DNA of 64,000 bases from CAWEHU01 sp963808965 (GCA_963808965.1 CAWEHU010000006.1:62001-126000), one strand, 5' to 3'; positions 1 to 10,389 are shown, counted from the first letter of the stretch. A program made the numbers and translations. The notes: generated by a model not told the origin, from the sequence alone.

Positions 1-587
1 GCGATTATGGCCCGGCGCATGTGCCAGGCATGTGTCACCAGGTAGATCGACCGGATGCCCTGCGATTCGAGAATCGCGGTGCTTCGCTCGGCATTCTCCC
101 ACGTGTCGAGGGAGTCGGGTTCCATCCAGCGTACCGGAACCTCGAAGTCTCGTCCCAAGCTTTGCTCCATAAGCACTGCCAGGGGCACCGTTGTTCGGCG
201 TAGCGTTCCGCCACTGACCAGAACCGGAAGCTTCGTCCGCCGATAGAGCTCCGCTCCAGCCTGTAATCGCTCGAGCGTGAGAGACCCGACGCCGGTCGGC
301 GGAAACGGCAGGTCCGAATGGGCGACGTTTCCGCCCAGGATGACGATCGCCGCCGGGGGCGAGGCCGCCTGTGGTGTAAGAGGAAGCCCCCGGCCGAGCG
401 ATGCGAGAAGCGCCTTGCCAGTGAGGGGCATGGCGAGCACCAACAGCAGTGCGAGGGAGATCAGCGCGACGGCTCGGCCAACCCGCCGGTAACGGCCACT
501 CAAGAGGACCGCTGCGAAAGCGAGCCAAGCCAGGCTCACGGGCGGCAGCGCCACGAGCACAAGCGTTTGCAGCAGTTTCAGAGCCAT
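1..587 (-). CDS. YdcF/ElyC-like DUF218 membrane protein, partial
   Basis: The reading frame starts with ATG at 585-587, shortly after an in-frame TGA, and runs off the left edge, so the C-terminus is missing. The 195 visible residues begin with two hydrophobic segments (about residues 4-28 and 36-52), a short link, then the alpha/beta core of the DUF218 family. Core landmarks are AIVILGGN, the stretch LPVLVSGGT, WENAERS and YLVTHTWHMRRA. E. coli YdcF, SanA and ElyC belong to this family; ElyC affects envelope polysaccharide metabolism. The exact substrate cannot be told from sequence. No operon partner is visible in the window. Confidence 0.8.
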   Translation of the reverse strand, partial: MALKLLQTLVLVALPPVSLAWLAFAAVLLSGRYRRVGRAVALISLALLLVLAMPLTGKALLASLGRGLPLTPQAASPPAAIVILGGNVAHSDLPFPPTGVGSLTLERLQAGAELYRRTKLPVLVSGGTLRRTTVPLAVLMEQSLGRDFEVPVRWMEPDSLDTWENAERSTAILESQGIRSIYLVTHAWHMRRAII

Positions 588-765
588 GCCTTGCTTGTCT
601 CACAGAAATCCCCAGATCAGGATTTCGGGCAAGGCGACGGCATCCCCCGAGGGTCGCCATGTGTGCGGGAACTCAAGCCGCGCGGCAGGCCTTAACTTGT
701 CGCAGGGCGAGTCCCTGCAAGAGCGCCTCGCCAGCCTGAAGGCAGAGTCGTCGGGAGAGCGCTGC

Positions 766-939
766 ATGATCGTCCACCGCCCTTCCTGGGTGGGAGATGG
801 CGCCAGGATCTTCATCCGCTGGCGTTGGCAGCGTGCGCTCCGGCGAAAGTTGAGTCTCAGGTCTTCTATCGCCATCATTGTCGCGCTTTCCATCGGCCTG
901 TGGATGCTGGTGATCGAAGCCGTCCGCTGGTTGTGGTGA
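766..939 (+). CDS. small single-span membrane protein, hypothetical
   Basis: A 57-residue reading frame from ATG 766, preceded by a GGGAGAG-like ribosome-binding site. The N-terminal half is rich in Arg and Trp, and the C-terminal half is one strongly hydrophobic segment (about residues 33-57) ending in VRWLW. This is the composition of a small basic inner-membrane protein, N-terminus inside. I do not recognise a family. It sits between two minus-strand genes, so it would be a single-gene unit. It could still be chance, because the GC-rich sequence opens long frames easily. Confidence 0.35.
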   Translation: MIVHRPSWVGDGARIFIRWRWQRALRRKLSLRSSIAIIVALSIGLWMLVIEAVRWLW

Positions 940-964
940 GACGCCGGGACGGCGAGTTCTGCTT

Positions 965-1936
965 CTAGCGTTGCTGGAGGAGCGAACCGAGTTCCGGGTA
1001 CCCGGGCGCCTTGCCAAGCCAGGCCAGCGTCTCGGCCAGCCCCTCGCGCAACCCGACCGGGTCGGGGAGGTCAAGCACAGTCCTTGCTTTGGCCCGCGAA
1101 CCGACGGAATGCCTGACCTCGCCCGAGCGTGGCGGACGCACCCGGGTCTGTAGCGGAATGCCGCACAGCGCAGCGATTTCGGCCGCGATCTCGATTACCG
1201 AGGTGGACCGCCCGGTACATACATTGAATACCGGCGCTCCCGATGGGCAGATTGTCATGGCGTGGACGAGAGCCGTGACAACGTCCCGGACGAAGATGAA
1301 ATCGCGCGTCTGATGGCCATCTCCGAAGACCTCGACGGCTTCGCCTCGGCCCAATCGGTCGCAGAATATGGATATCACCCCTGAATACGGGGATGCCGGG
1401 TTTTGTCGGGGGCCGAATACATTGAAGAACCTTAAGCCCACGGTTGGAATGTCGTGCGCTACGCTGGCCACTCGCGCGTGAAGTTCACAGGCGAGCTTGT
1501 CGGCGCCGTAGGCCGATAGCGGGCGCGGGACAGAAGTTTCGGTCAGCGGCAGGGCGTCGCAATCGCCATAGACCGCCGCCGACGACGCATAGACGAACGG
1601 AATGCGTTCCCTCCCCGGCAAACGCCGGATCTGTTCGAGCAGAACGATCGTGCCGGTCAGGTTAACGCGGTGCGTGCCAACCCAGTCTTGCATTCCGCGC
1701 TCGACAGAGGCGATGGCGGCGAGGTGGAAGCAGCCCTGAACGCCGTTCAATGCCAGACGAGCGGTCTCGGGGCGGGCGACATCGCCACGAACGAATTCCA
1801 CGCCCCGAGGCAGGTTTTCGGGCGACCCGGACGACAGATCGTCGAGTACCCGCACGGCGTGCCCATCCCGCAGGAGCGCGTCGCAAAGATGCGAACCGAT
1901 GAAGCCGCAACCGCCTGTAACAAGAAAGGTCTGCAT
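965..1936 (-). CDS. NAD-dependent epimerase/dehydratase (UDP-sugar 4-epimerase type)
   Basis: A 323-residue extended short-chain dehydrogenase. ATG 1936 is chosen over more distant starts because GAAGGA lies just upstream and the protein then opens directly with the Rossmann motif TGGCGFIGSH. Other family marks are FHLAAIASV, the catalytic YGADK (the YxxxK pair) after VYASSAAVYG, and RFFNVFGPRQ in the substrate region. The closest types are UDP-glucose/UDP-GlcNAc 4-epimerases used for surface polysaccharide precursors, but sequence alone does not fix the sugar. It stands alone, with tRNA-Glu upstream on the same strand. Confidence 0.85.
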   Translation of the reverse strand: MQTFLVTGGCGFIGSHLCDALLRDGHAVRVLDDLSSGSPENLPRGVEFVRGDVARPETARLALNGVQGCFHLAAIASVERGMQDWVGTHRVNLTGTIVLLEQIRRLPGRERIPFVYASSAAVYGDCDALPLTETSVPRPLSAYGADKLACELHARVASVAHDIPTVGLRFFNVFGPRQNPASPYSGVISIFCDRLGRGEAVEVFGDGHQTRDFIFVRDVVTALVHAMTICPSGAPVFNVCTGRSTSVIEIAAEIAALCGIPLQTRVRPPRSGEVRHSVGSRAKARTVLDLPDPVGLREGLAETLAWLGKAPGYPELGSLLQQR

Positions 1937-2120
1937 CCAGTCCTTCGCCGTTTTCACACAAGGAGCAAGGAACAGCCCTGCCCGCCGCCCGTGGGTTCGA
2001 CCGGACAGACATTCGGCGAAAACTGTTTCGGTCCCCTTATCACGGCGGCGCGGCCGCAAAGCCGGGACCGCGGAACGCTTTTTCCGGAAGCCGCGATGAG
2101 GGACGGTGCGGAGAGAAGCA

Positions 2121-2196
2121 TGGCGTCCCGTACGGGATTCGAACCCGTGTTACCAACGTGAGAGGCTGGTGTCCTGGGCCTCTAGACGAACGGGAC
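2121..2196 (-). tRNA. tRNA-Glu (anticodon CUC)
   Basis: A 76-base cloverleaf can be folded on the minus strand with the 3' CCA encoded. The acceptor stem pairs GTCCCGT with ACGGGAC. The anticodon stem CCAGC/GTTGG holds the loop CTCTCAC, giving anticodon CTC. The T-arm contains GGTTCGAATCC. The body closely follows bacterial tRNA-Glu (CGTCTAGAGGCCCAGGACACC in the D region). It reads GAG, the preferred Glu codon in this GC-rich genome. A UUC isoacceptor must exist elsewhere. Confidence 0.97.
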
Positions 2197-2410
2197 AATT
2201 GGAAGGGCCGCGTTCTAGGCCAGACCAGAAGCGAGTTCAAGCAGGCCGAAGTGAACACCGCAATCGCGTCCGTCGGCGACAATGAACAGCACGGGAGACC
2301 CTTAACCGGCAGAAAACGTCACGCAAGGAAGACAATCCCTACAACTCCGGACGATTTCAAGGCGGAAACCTGCTGACAAAACGGCGAAAGGTCCAAAGCC
2401 GAAGCTGGAA

Positions 2411-2707
2411 TTAGCGCGCCCCCTCCTCGTTGCCGGTTCGCAGGATCATGCGGCCACTCGTTGCGCCTGACCGGGGATCGATTAGGAGCACCCGGTCAGG
2501 CCCTCCTCCCTCTAAATGCAGCGCCAGCCGATCCTGCACGGCCGTCAAACCCACGATCCGCGTTCCAGCGGGCTCGGACAGCTCGACCGCGAACGGGACG
2601 CTTCGGCTGGTGCCCGAAAGCCGCCGGGCGATCAGGATCGTGAGCGCGAGCGTTCCGAAGACGATCAGCACGGCCATCGCGATCGTCAGAATCTTCAAGG
2701 CGCGCAT
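2411..2707 (-). CDS. small membrane-anchored protein (DUF6476-like)
   Basis: A 98-residue protein with one N-terminal transmembrane helix (about residues 5-28) and a short beta-rich periplasmic tail ending RVLLIDPRSGATSGRM, which resembles repeat strands of sensor or propeller-like folds. It starts at ATG 2707, divergent from rluD. Small proteins of this shape next to rluD are common in alphaproteobacteria and are filed as DUF6476; that assignment is from memory of the family and not certain. No function is known. Confidence 0.7.
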   Translation of the reverse strand: MRALKILTIAMAVLIVFGTLALTILIARRLSGTSRSVPFAVELSEPAGTRIVGLTAVQDRLALHLEGGGPDRVLLIDPRSGATSGRMILRTGNEEGAR

Positions 2708-2763
2708 GATATGGGCCTACAAGCTCTCGTCCTACCGGCCGATCCCGGTCTATGGGGTCGTTG

Positions 2764-3745
<982 letters not shown>

Positions 3746-3750
<5 letters not shown>

Positions 3751-3764
3751 CCTAATAGGTCAGG
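3746..3764. terminator. perfect hairpin at the rluD stop codon
   Basis: CCTGACC-TAATA-GGTCAGG is a perfect 7-base-pair stem with a 5-base loop. It includes the rluD stop codon and ends four bases before the rpoH -35 box. No T-run follows, so it is either a weak terminator or attenuator for rluD or a protein-binding site upstream of the rpoH promoter. Confidence 0.45.
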
Positions 3765-3768
3765 CATA

Positions 3769-3797
3769 TTGACAGGACCGCCTTAGTCCTGTATTAA
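3769..3797 (+). promoter_or_regulatory. near-consensus sigma-70-type promoter of rpoH
   Basis: TTGACA (3769-3774), a 17-base spacer and TATTAA (3792-3797) form an almost ideal housekeeping promoter, rare in this GC-rich window. The spacer contains the inverted repeat AGGAC-N7-GTCCT (3774-3778 and 3786-3790), which could be an operator. Transcription would start near 3804 and give a leader of about 185 bases before rpoH. Confidence 0.75.
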
Positions 3798-3803
3798 CAC
3801 GGG

Positions 3804-3987
3804 CGAACGGCGCGGCTGGGTGCTCTGCGCCGATGGGACCGTCCGGAACTCGACCGCCGCCCGTTGGGGAAGGGTCTCCGGGACGTGATGTGTCCTCCCG
3901 CACCCGGACTGGCAACAGTCGAAACCGGGCACCGGCTACGCCGTAGAGGGTAGCAACAGGCCCGCTTCCAGACGAAAGGAGCCTCCG
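3804..3987 (+). promoter_or_regulatory. structured 5' leader of rpoH
   Basis: About 185 untranslated bases with several possible stems. The clearest is CCCGG-ACTG-GCAA-CAGT-CGAAA-CCGGG around 3902-3930. Just before the start, GGAG (3978-3981) can pair with CTCC (3983-3986), which would hide the Shine-Dalgarno sequence AAAGGAG. This is consistent with post-transcriptional or thermal control of sigma-32 synthesis, but no known thermosensor class (such as ROSE) is recognised. Confidence 0.3.
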
Positions 3988-4878
3988 TTGGCCTCTGCCG
4001 TCATCAACGTCGCCCCAGAGGGCAACCTATCGCGGTATCTCCAGGAGATCCGCAAATTTCCCATGCTAACGCCAGAAGAGGAGCTGGCGCTTTCCCGTCG
4101 TTGGCGTGACCACGAGGATATGGAGGCGGCGCACAAGCTTGTCACCTCCCATCTGCGGCTCGTCGCGAAAATCGCCATGGGCTATCGCGGCTACGGCTTG
4201 CCCGTGGGCGAGCTTATCAGCGAGGGCAATGTCGGCATGATGCAAGCCGTGAAGCGGTTCGATCCGGACCGTGGCTTCAGGCTGGCCACTTATGCCATGT
4301 GGTGGATCCGGGCGGCCATCCAGGAATACATCCTGCATAGCTGGTCGCTGGTGAAGATGGGCACCACGGCTGCCCAGAAAAAGCTGTTCTTCAACCTGCG
4401 CCGCCTCAAGGGCCAGATGCAGGCCATCGAGGACGGCGACCTCAAGCCGGAGCAGGTGACGAAGATCGCCAAGATGCTGGATGTCCCCGAGCAGGACGTC
4501 GTCAGCATGAATCGCCGGTTGGCCGCGCCCGATCACAGCCTGAACGCGCCCGTCCGAATGGACAGCGAAGGCGAGTGGCAAGACTGGCTCGTGGATGAAG
4601 CGGAGAGCCAGGAAACCGCCATCGCCGAGCGCGAGGAGATGTCCGGACGCAAGGCCCTGCTCTCGGGTGCGCTGAAGACGCTGAACGATCGCGAGCGCCA
4701 CATCCTCATCGAGCGCCGCTTGAAGGACAACCCGACCACCCTCGAGGAGCTGTCCCAGCAGTACGGCATCTCGCGCGAGCGGGTCCGCCAGATCGAGGTC
4801 CGCGCCTTCGAGAAGCTGCAAAAAGCCATGAAGGCCCAGGTCGCGGAGCGTCGACTGGCGGCTCAACCGGCCGCCTGA
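3988..4878 (+). CDS. rpoH: RNA polymerase sigma-32 factor (heat shock)
   Basis: A 296-residue sigma factor that directs RNA polymerase to heat-shock promoters. Region 1.2/2 contains the core-binding and -10 recognition helices (LVAKIAMGYRGYGLPVGELI, AMWWIRAAIQEYIL). The RpoH box QKKLFFNLRR near residue 130 separates it from other sigma-70 members. Region 4 ends with the helix-turn-helix EELSQQYGISRERVRQIE. The start is TTG 3988: AAAGGAG lies six bases upstream and the protein then begins with the usual N-terminus. The weak start codon fits low basal synthesis. A strong terminator follows. Confidence 0.97.
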   Translation: MASAVINVAPEGNLSRYLQEIRKFPMLTPEEELALSRRWRDHEDMEAAHKLVTSHLRLVAKIAMGYRGYGLPVGELISEGNVGMMQAVKRFDPDRGFRLATYAMWWIRAAIQEYILHSWSLVKMGTTAAQKKLFFNLRRLKGQMQAIEDGDLKPEQVTKIAKMLDVPEQDVVSMNRRLAAPDHSLNAPVRMDSEGEWQDWLVDEAESQETAIAEREEMSGRKALLSGALKTLNDRERHILIERRLKDNPTTLEELSQQYGISRERVRQIEVRAFEKLQKAMKAQVAERRLAAQPAA

Positions 4879-4893
4879 GCCCCACGGGTTCGC

Positions 4894-4929
4894 AAGCCCT
4901 CAGCCAATCTCGCCCGGCTGAGGGCTTTT
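4894..4929 (+). terminator. Rho-independent terminator of rpoH
   Basis: Arms AAGCCCTCAGCC and GGCTGAGGGCTT pair perfectly around a 10-base loop, followed by TTTT. The hairpin begins 15 bases after the rpoH stop. It overlaps the last codons of the convergent membrane-protein gene. Confidence 0.9.
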
Positions 4930-5409
4930 CGTATCTACCACGCGCGGCTCGAAGCCCCACTCCGTTTCCAGACGCTCGCGGGCGGCTCGGAGGCGCGCCG
5001 TTCTGGAGCGAGCGCCGGCATCGAGCATGAGGCGAACGAGAATTGGGGTCAGCTCGCAGAGCAGCCAACCCGCTGCAGCGGCGGTCCAGGCAACGCCGAC
5101 CGTCGACGGATCGGTGAGGAGAGCCAAACTGCCCGCTACAGTATGACCCTCCTCCCATAGCTCGCGGACCGGCGCAACCGTGGCCGCGAGTCCGCTGAGG
5201 AGAACGCACCGGGCTACCGGCCGCCCTGGCGTATGGTCAGTCGCAAGGGCCGCCAATCCCGGTGCAAGCAATACGCCTGCGAGCAAAGCGGTCGGGGTCA
5301 CGAGGGTAACCACTGCCCCACAGGCCAGCCCGAGCCAAAGCACCGCAGCTTGACCGCTGCGCTGACCAGCCGAACGACGCCGCACCGCCTTCCCGCCCTC
5401 GGCTTTCAT
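4900..5409 (-). CDS. hypothetical membrane protein coupled to the pseudokinase
   Basis: About 169 residues from ATG 5409, which overlaps the stop codon of the upstream gene as ATGA; this coupling decides the start. There are three or four hydrophobic segments (about residues 20-45, 66-76 and 91-120), then a cytoplasmic basic, charged helix (RSRTARLRAARERLETEW). I recognise no family. Overlap with the pseudokinase gene suggests the two proteins work together at the membrane. Confidence 0.65.
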   Translation of the reverse strand: MKAEGGKAVRRRSAGQRSGQAAVLWLGLACGAVVTLVTPTALLAGVLLAPGLAALATDHTPGRPVARCVLLSGLAATVAPVRELWEEGHTVAGSLALLTDPSTVGVAWTAAAAGWLLCELTPILVRLMLDAGARSRTARLRAARERLETEWGFEPRVVDTKSPQPGEIG

Positions 5410-7388
5410 CCCAGGGCAGCCGCGATCAACACTGCGACGAGTGCCGCCAGGCTCGCCCCGGCCGCGAGTTCCTGGCCTAGGCAACGTGCCTGCTCCGTCC
5501 GAGCGGCAGCGGCGGCCGCCATTTCCTTCAATTCCGTGTCGATCCTCGCGAGGGCACGCCTTGCTTGCTGCGCTTCCTGCGCATCGGCCGAGCGCCCCTC
5601 CGCATCGTCGATCAGGGCCAGCATGTCCGCGAGCCGTCCGGAAAGAGCGAGGGACTGCAAACGCTCCTGCATCACGGCCCGGCGGTTTCGGTTACGCCAG
5701 GAGGCGAGCAGCGGCTCCGCCTGCGCGGCCAGCCAGCCCGCCAACCCTGGGAGCGGGGCCGGATGAACCCGCGCCTGCAAGCGCGCCAGTAACCGAAGCT
5801 GGCTCGCGGCACCCCCGGATCCGGCACCGGCCAAGTAAGCCAGCTCGCCATCCATCCGCTGTTCCACACGCGCCGCGACGAAACCGGCAATGGAAGCATC
5901 CACGGGCCGCGCGACTCTGCGGTCGACGCTCGCGGAGAGTTCTTCCAGGGCGGGCAACAGGTCGGCGAGACGCGCGACCCATCGTTTGCTGAGCAGAGCG
6001 CTCGAACAGGGCAACAAGGGGTTTAGCGCATAGCACAACCGGTCGATCCCGCTGGCCGGTGCGCGAGTTTGCAGGAGAGTCCGGAAATGCTTGGCGTCAA
6101 CGCGAAGCATTGCGGCGTCAGATCGCTCGGGCCGGACGGCCCCCCAGCTTCCGATCGCCTCGGCGGAGACGATCTCGGCGAGTTTGCCGGTGAGGTCCGA
6201 ATCCCCTTGAGCCGACGCGAGCGCCGGACCAAGCCCATCGGGCCAAAGCGCCACGCCGCGCCAGCAGAGGGGAGCAAGCGGATCGAGCAGAGCGATGACG
6301 CGGCTCACCAACACCGCGGTCTCCGCCGTCTCCTCGGCGATCTCCCCGCCACGGAGCCGCACCAAGTCCTCGATGCGGGCGGCGAGTGCTGTGTCGCCAA
6401 CCGAGCGCCGGAGCCATCCGTCCAGATCGCCCGTACTCAGCACTCGACGCGCTTGCTCCGGATGCCGCGCCATCGCGTAACCGAGGACCCGAGAATCCCA
6501 GGCTTCAATCCCCCCGAGGTCAAGCGGGCGCTTCGCCCGGCGCGGGGGCCGAGCGGCGAGGCGGCGGGCGCGGGCCGCGGGAGGATCGGCGAGCAGCGAC
6601 GGAGACGGGCGGTGTTCGGGATCCTCGGCGAGCATCCCTCGGACCAGGTCGGCGATCCCAGCCGGCAGACGTTCATCACCGACCAAGGCCGCGTAGCTGC
6701 CGAGCGAGATCTTGCGCCGGATAATGGCGGCGTCATCCAGACCGCTCAGGGGCACGCGGCCCAGCGCGAGCACCACCAACGCCACGCCCAAAGCGTAGAC
6801 GTCGTCCGCTATGCTGCCCTCCCCGCGTCCACACGGGAGGCACATGGCCGAATAGGGCGGTTCGTACAGCGCGGGCTGCAGGCTGCCGGGCGGAGCAGCC
6901 CAAGCCTGCCCTAGGACAACGCGTTGGCCAGGGCCGGCGCGGAACATGTTCTCGAGCCGGATCGCGCGATGCGTGACGCCACGTGTCTGGAGAAGCTGCA
7001 GAGCTGTCACTGCCGGCCGCAGAACTTGGCTCAGAAGCTCGGCCTCAGACCAGACCCGCACGGTCTCCGAGAGAGGCGGGCCTGGGGGGGCGGGGCATAT
7101 CACGAAGTACCCGGCTTCCTCCGCGGAGACCTGGACCGCTCCGTGCGCCAGGGGCGTGAGCAGTTCCTCGGATTTGGCTCCGGCGAGCGCGCCGAGAACC
7201 CGGGCGCGTGGGGGACAGCGTGACCGGACGCGGACCGCCATGAGATCGCTCCGACCCGAGCGGGCGTCCGTGGCGACGAAAGCGGGCGATCCGCCGCCTG
7301 CCCGGGTCAGCGGTCGAGCGGTATCCACCACATACTGGCCGGCGATCAGTTGTCTGAGCGGCGTCTGAGTTGCTGCGGCAGCGGACAT
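5406..7388 (-). CDS. predicted pseudokinase with C-terminal membrane anchor
   Basis: A 660-residue protein. Residues about 15-270 follow the bacterial Ser/Thr kinase fold: an N-lobe with AVRV where the VAIK lysine belongs, HRAIRLEN at 140 in place of HRDxKxxN, an ADDVYALGVALVVLALG helix F region, and ML.EDPEHRPS near the lobe end. The catalytic Asp of HRD is Ala, the VAIK Lys is Arg, no DFG is visible (LGQAWA occupies the place) and the glycine loop is degenerate. Catalysis is therefore unlikely. Residues 300-600 are an alpha-helical region of unknown type, and about 638-659 form a transmembrane helix. It may be a scaffold or sensor; its partner gene follows with an overlap. Confidence 0.7.
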   Translation of the reverse strand: MSAAAATQTPLRQLIAGQYVVDTARPLTRAGGGSPAFVATDARSGRSDLMAVRVRSRCPPRARVLGALAGAKSEELLTPLAHGAVQVSAEEAGYFVICPAPPGPPLSETVRVWSEAELLSQVLRPAVTALQLLQTRGVTHRAIRLENMFRAGPGQRVVLGQAWAAPPGSLQPALYEPPYSAMCLPCGRGEGSIADDVYALGVALVVLALGRVPLSGLDDAAIIRRKISLGSYAALVGDERLPAGIADLVRGMLAEDPEHRPSPSLLADPPAARARRLAARPPRRAKRPLDLGGIEAWDSRVLGYAMARHPEQARRVLSTGDLDGWLRRSVGDTALAARIEDLVRLRGGEIAEETAETAVLVSRVIALLDPLAPLCWRGVALWPDGLGPALASAQGDSDLTGKLAEIVSAEAIGSWGAVRPERSDAAMLRVDAKHFRTLLQTRAPASGIDRLCYALNPLLPCSSALLSKRWVARLADLLPALEELSASVDRRVARPVDASIAGFVAARVEQRMDGELAYLAGAGSGGAASQLRLLARLQARVHPAPLPGLAGWLAAQAEPLLASWRNRNRRAVMQERLQSLALSGRLADMLALIDDAEGRSADAQEAQQARRALARIDTELKEMAAAAAARTEQARCLGQELAAGASLAALVAVLIAAALG

Positions 7389-7521
7389 CGGGGCGCGATC
7401 GGGTCGGTGAGGCGCGACCGTCCGCGAAGCGGGTTAAGGAAAGGAAAACGTGACCGCCCGCAAGGAGAGGGGGATTTTATCGCGGAACCCCCTTCCCTCT
7501 ACGGCAGGGATTGGCGAAGGG

Positions 7522-8745
7522 TTACGCCTTCACCAGCGGACAGCCCCCCTCGCTCATCGGCCGAAATGCCTGGTCGGCTGGGGTAGTTTGCAGCAGTCGG
7601 TAGTAATCCCACGGCGCTTTGCTCTCGGCCGCCGTCTTTACCTCGAACAAGAAAGCGGGATGCAACGTGCGGCCATCCTCGCGAATCCGGCCGGCGCCGA
7701 AGCAGTCGTCGTCGGTCGGCATCGCTTTCATGCGGGCGACCGTTGCCGCGCCGCTCTTTTTTGCCTCCGCAGCCCCCATTGCAGCGGCCGTTTTGAGGTA
7801 ATGCAGCGTCCCCGCGTAGCATCCCGCGTGATTCATACCCGGCCGCACGTCCCCGATCGCGCCCTGGACCCTCTTCGTGAAGGCGCGCGTGCGGTCGTTC
7901 AAATCCCAGTAGAAACTGTTCGACAGAATGAGGCCTTGGGCCGACTGCAACCCGAGCGCATGCACGTCGCTGATGAAGATGAGCAGCGCTGCAAGCCGCG
8001 TCTTCCCGCCGCGGGAGATCCCGAATTCTGCTGCCTGCTTGATGCAGTTCACCGTGTCCGAGCCCGCGTTGCAGAGGCCGATCACCTTCGCCCCGCTCGC
8101 TTGTGCTTGCAGGAGGTAGGACGAGAAATCGGCGGTCGCGAGCGGATGCTTGACACTGCCCAGCACCTTGCCGCCCTCGGAGGTGACGAAGGCGGCCGTG
8201 TCGCGTTCCAGCGCCGCCCCAAACGCATAATCAGCCGTTAGGAAGAACCAGGAATCCCCGCCCTGCTTCACCATCGCGCCGCCCGTCGAATGCGCCAGCA
8301 TCCAGGTGTCGTAAGTCCAATGGATGGTGTTCGGCGAGCATTGCGAGCCGGTGAGGTCGACCGTACCGGCACCCGAGTTGATGTAAACCTTGTTCTTCTC
8401 GCGTGCCACACCTGCAACCGCGAGCGCGACCGCACTGTTAGGAACATCCGTGATCATATCCACGCCATCACGGTCGATCCACTCGCGCACCAGCCCCGCG
8501 CCCACATCCGGCTTGTTCTGATGATCGCCCACGACGACCTCTGCCCGCAGCCCTTGTGCCCCCATCTCCTTAACCGCCTGCTGCACGCAGGCGACCGACA
8601 CGGGGCCGCTCAGGTCGCGATACAGACTGGACTGATCGCCCAGCACGCCGATTTTTAGCACCGGCTGTTGCCCGCGCGCCCGCGATAGCGGCAGCGCCGC
8701 CGCAGCCGCAGCCGCTCCGAGCAAGGCACGACGTTTCAAAAACAT
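7522..8745 (-). CDS. branched-chain amino acid type ABC transporter substrate-binding protein
   Basis: A 407-residue periplasmic protein of the LivK/Peripla_BP_6 family. The N-terminus MFLKRRALLG followed by an Ala-rich core and ARGQ is a signal peptide, possibly Tat-type because of the RR pair. The mature part has the typical opening LKIGVLGDQSSLYRDLSGP and the lobe motif FFLTADYAFG. No permease or ATPase genes are adjacent. It lies 32 bases after the acyl-CoA synthetase gene, suggesting it delivers the acid or amino acid degraded by that cluster. A stem of GGGGG/CCCCC at 7469-7492 could end the transcript. Confidence 0.85.
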   Translation of the reverse strand: MFLKRRALLGAAAAAAALPLSRARGQQPVLKIGVLGDQSSLYRDLSGPVSVACVQQAVKEMGAQGLRAEVVVGDHQNKPDVGAGLVREWIDRDGVDMITDVPNSAVALAVAGVAREKNKVYINSGAGTVDLTGSQCSPNTIHWTYDTWMLAHSTGGAMVKQGGDSWFFLTADYAFGAALERDTAAFVTSEGGKVLGSVKHPLATADFSSYLLQAQASGAKVIGLCNAGSDTVNCIKQAAEFGISRGGKTRLAALLIFISDVHALGLQSAQGLILSNSFYWDLNDRTRAFTKRVQGAIGDVRPGMNHAGCYAGTLHYLKTAAAMGAAEAKKSGAATVARMKAMPTDDDCFGAGRIREDGRTLHPAFLFEVKTAAESKAPWDYYRLLQTTPADQAFRPMSEGGCPLVKA

Positions 8746-8777
8746 GCTCTATTCTCCCTCGTGTTGTCGAAGCGGCG

Positions 8778-10389
8778 TCAACCGCGCTGACGCAGTTCCT
8801 TGCGGATGATCTTGCCGGTGGTCGTCATCGGCAGCGCATCGGTGAACGCGACCTGCCGCGGATACTCGTGCGCAGCCAGCCGCTCCCGCACGAATCCCTG
8901 GATCTCCTGTGCGAGCGCGTCGGACGGTTCGTAACCGGAGCGCAAGACCAGCCACGCTTTGACGATTTCCGTTCGCACCGGATCGGGTACGCCAATCACC
9001 GCGGCGAGCGCGACCGCCGGATGACGCATGAGGCAGTCCTCGATCTCGCCGGGTCCGATCCTGTAACCGGCGCTGGTAATCACGTCATCGGACCGCCCGG
9101 AGAACCAGAGATAACCGTCCGCATCGCGCCGGGCCGTATCGCCCGTGAGCAGGAACTCGCCGGCGAACTTCGCGTCCGTGCCCGCCCGATTGTTCCAGTA
9201 CCCGAGAAACATCACCGGATCGGGCCGCCTTATCCCGATGATGCCGGCCTGATCGCTCAGCAACTCCGTGCCGTTTTCATCCACGATACGCAGATCATGT
9301 CCCGGATAGGGCCGCCCGAGCGATCCCGGACGGATCGGGAAAGAGGCGCGCGCAGTTGCCCGCGACGAGATTGCACTCGGTCTGACCGTAGAACTCGTGC
9401 AACGGCAGCCCGAACGTCGCTCGCGCCCAGTCGAGCAGCTCCGCCCCAAGCGTCTCGCCACCGCTCGCGATCGTGCGCAACCGCACCCCTTTGGACGCCG
9501 CCCCGGACTGACGCAGCAGCTTGAGCGCCGTCGGGGGCAGAAATGTGTTGCGCACCTCGTGACTCCGCCATCAGCCGGTACGTGTCCGCGGGATCGAATT
9601 TGCGCGCGCGATAGGCAAGCACCGGGACGCCGTGATGCAGCGAGGGCAACAATACGTCGAACAAGCCGCCGATCCAGGCCCAGTCGGCGGGGGTCCACAT
9701 CAGATCACCGGGCTGCGGAAAGAAATCATGCGGCAGCTCCACCCCGGGCAGATGCCCGAGCAGCACGCGATGCGCGTGCAGCGCGCCCTTCGGATTACCC
9801 GTGGTGCCCGAGGTGTAGATGATGACGGCGGGATCGTCGGCCCGAGTGCGGGCCGGCGTGAAGTTCTCCGATGCACGCTCGAGTGCGGATTCGAGCGCGA
9901 CGCATCCCGCCGGCGTGGGATCGCTTCCCGCGACATAGATGCGGCCGAGCTCCGGGAGTTTGTCGCGCAACGGCAGCAGTTTCTCCATTCCTGCGCGGTC
10001 CGTGACGACGCCCTTGGCGCCGCTATCGGCCAGACGGAATGTCAGTGCCTCCTCGCCGAACAGAGCGAACAGCGGCACCGAGATCAGGCCGCTCTTGAAT
10101 GCCGCGATGTGGCCGATTGCCGTCTCCAGCGATTGCGGCATGAAGACCGCAAGCCGGTCTCCGCGCTGGAATCCATCTTCAGCCAGCGCGTTCGCGAAGC
10201 GGTTCGTCAGTCGCCGCAGCTCGTCGAAGCTGCAACGGCGGATCGCCCCGCTCTCCTCCGCGAAGATGAGCGCCAAGCGCCCAGCCCCATCGGCATGCCG
10301 GTCGCAGACGTCCACGCCGATGTTGTAGAATTCAGGTATGGGCCAACGGAACTCTCGGCAGAGTTGTTCGTAATCCGCCGCTTCCCGAA

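Noticed and set aside
4066..4866. Long minus-strand open frame opposite rpoH
   Set aside because: Antisense to a fully conserved sigma factor and composed of mirror-image codon bias.
7461..7500. Hairpin after the binding-protein gene as an intrinsic terminator
   Set aside because: A five-base GC stem with a 14-base loop and no T-run; too weak to annotate separately.
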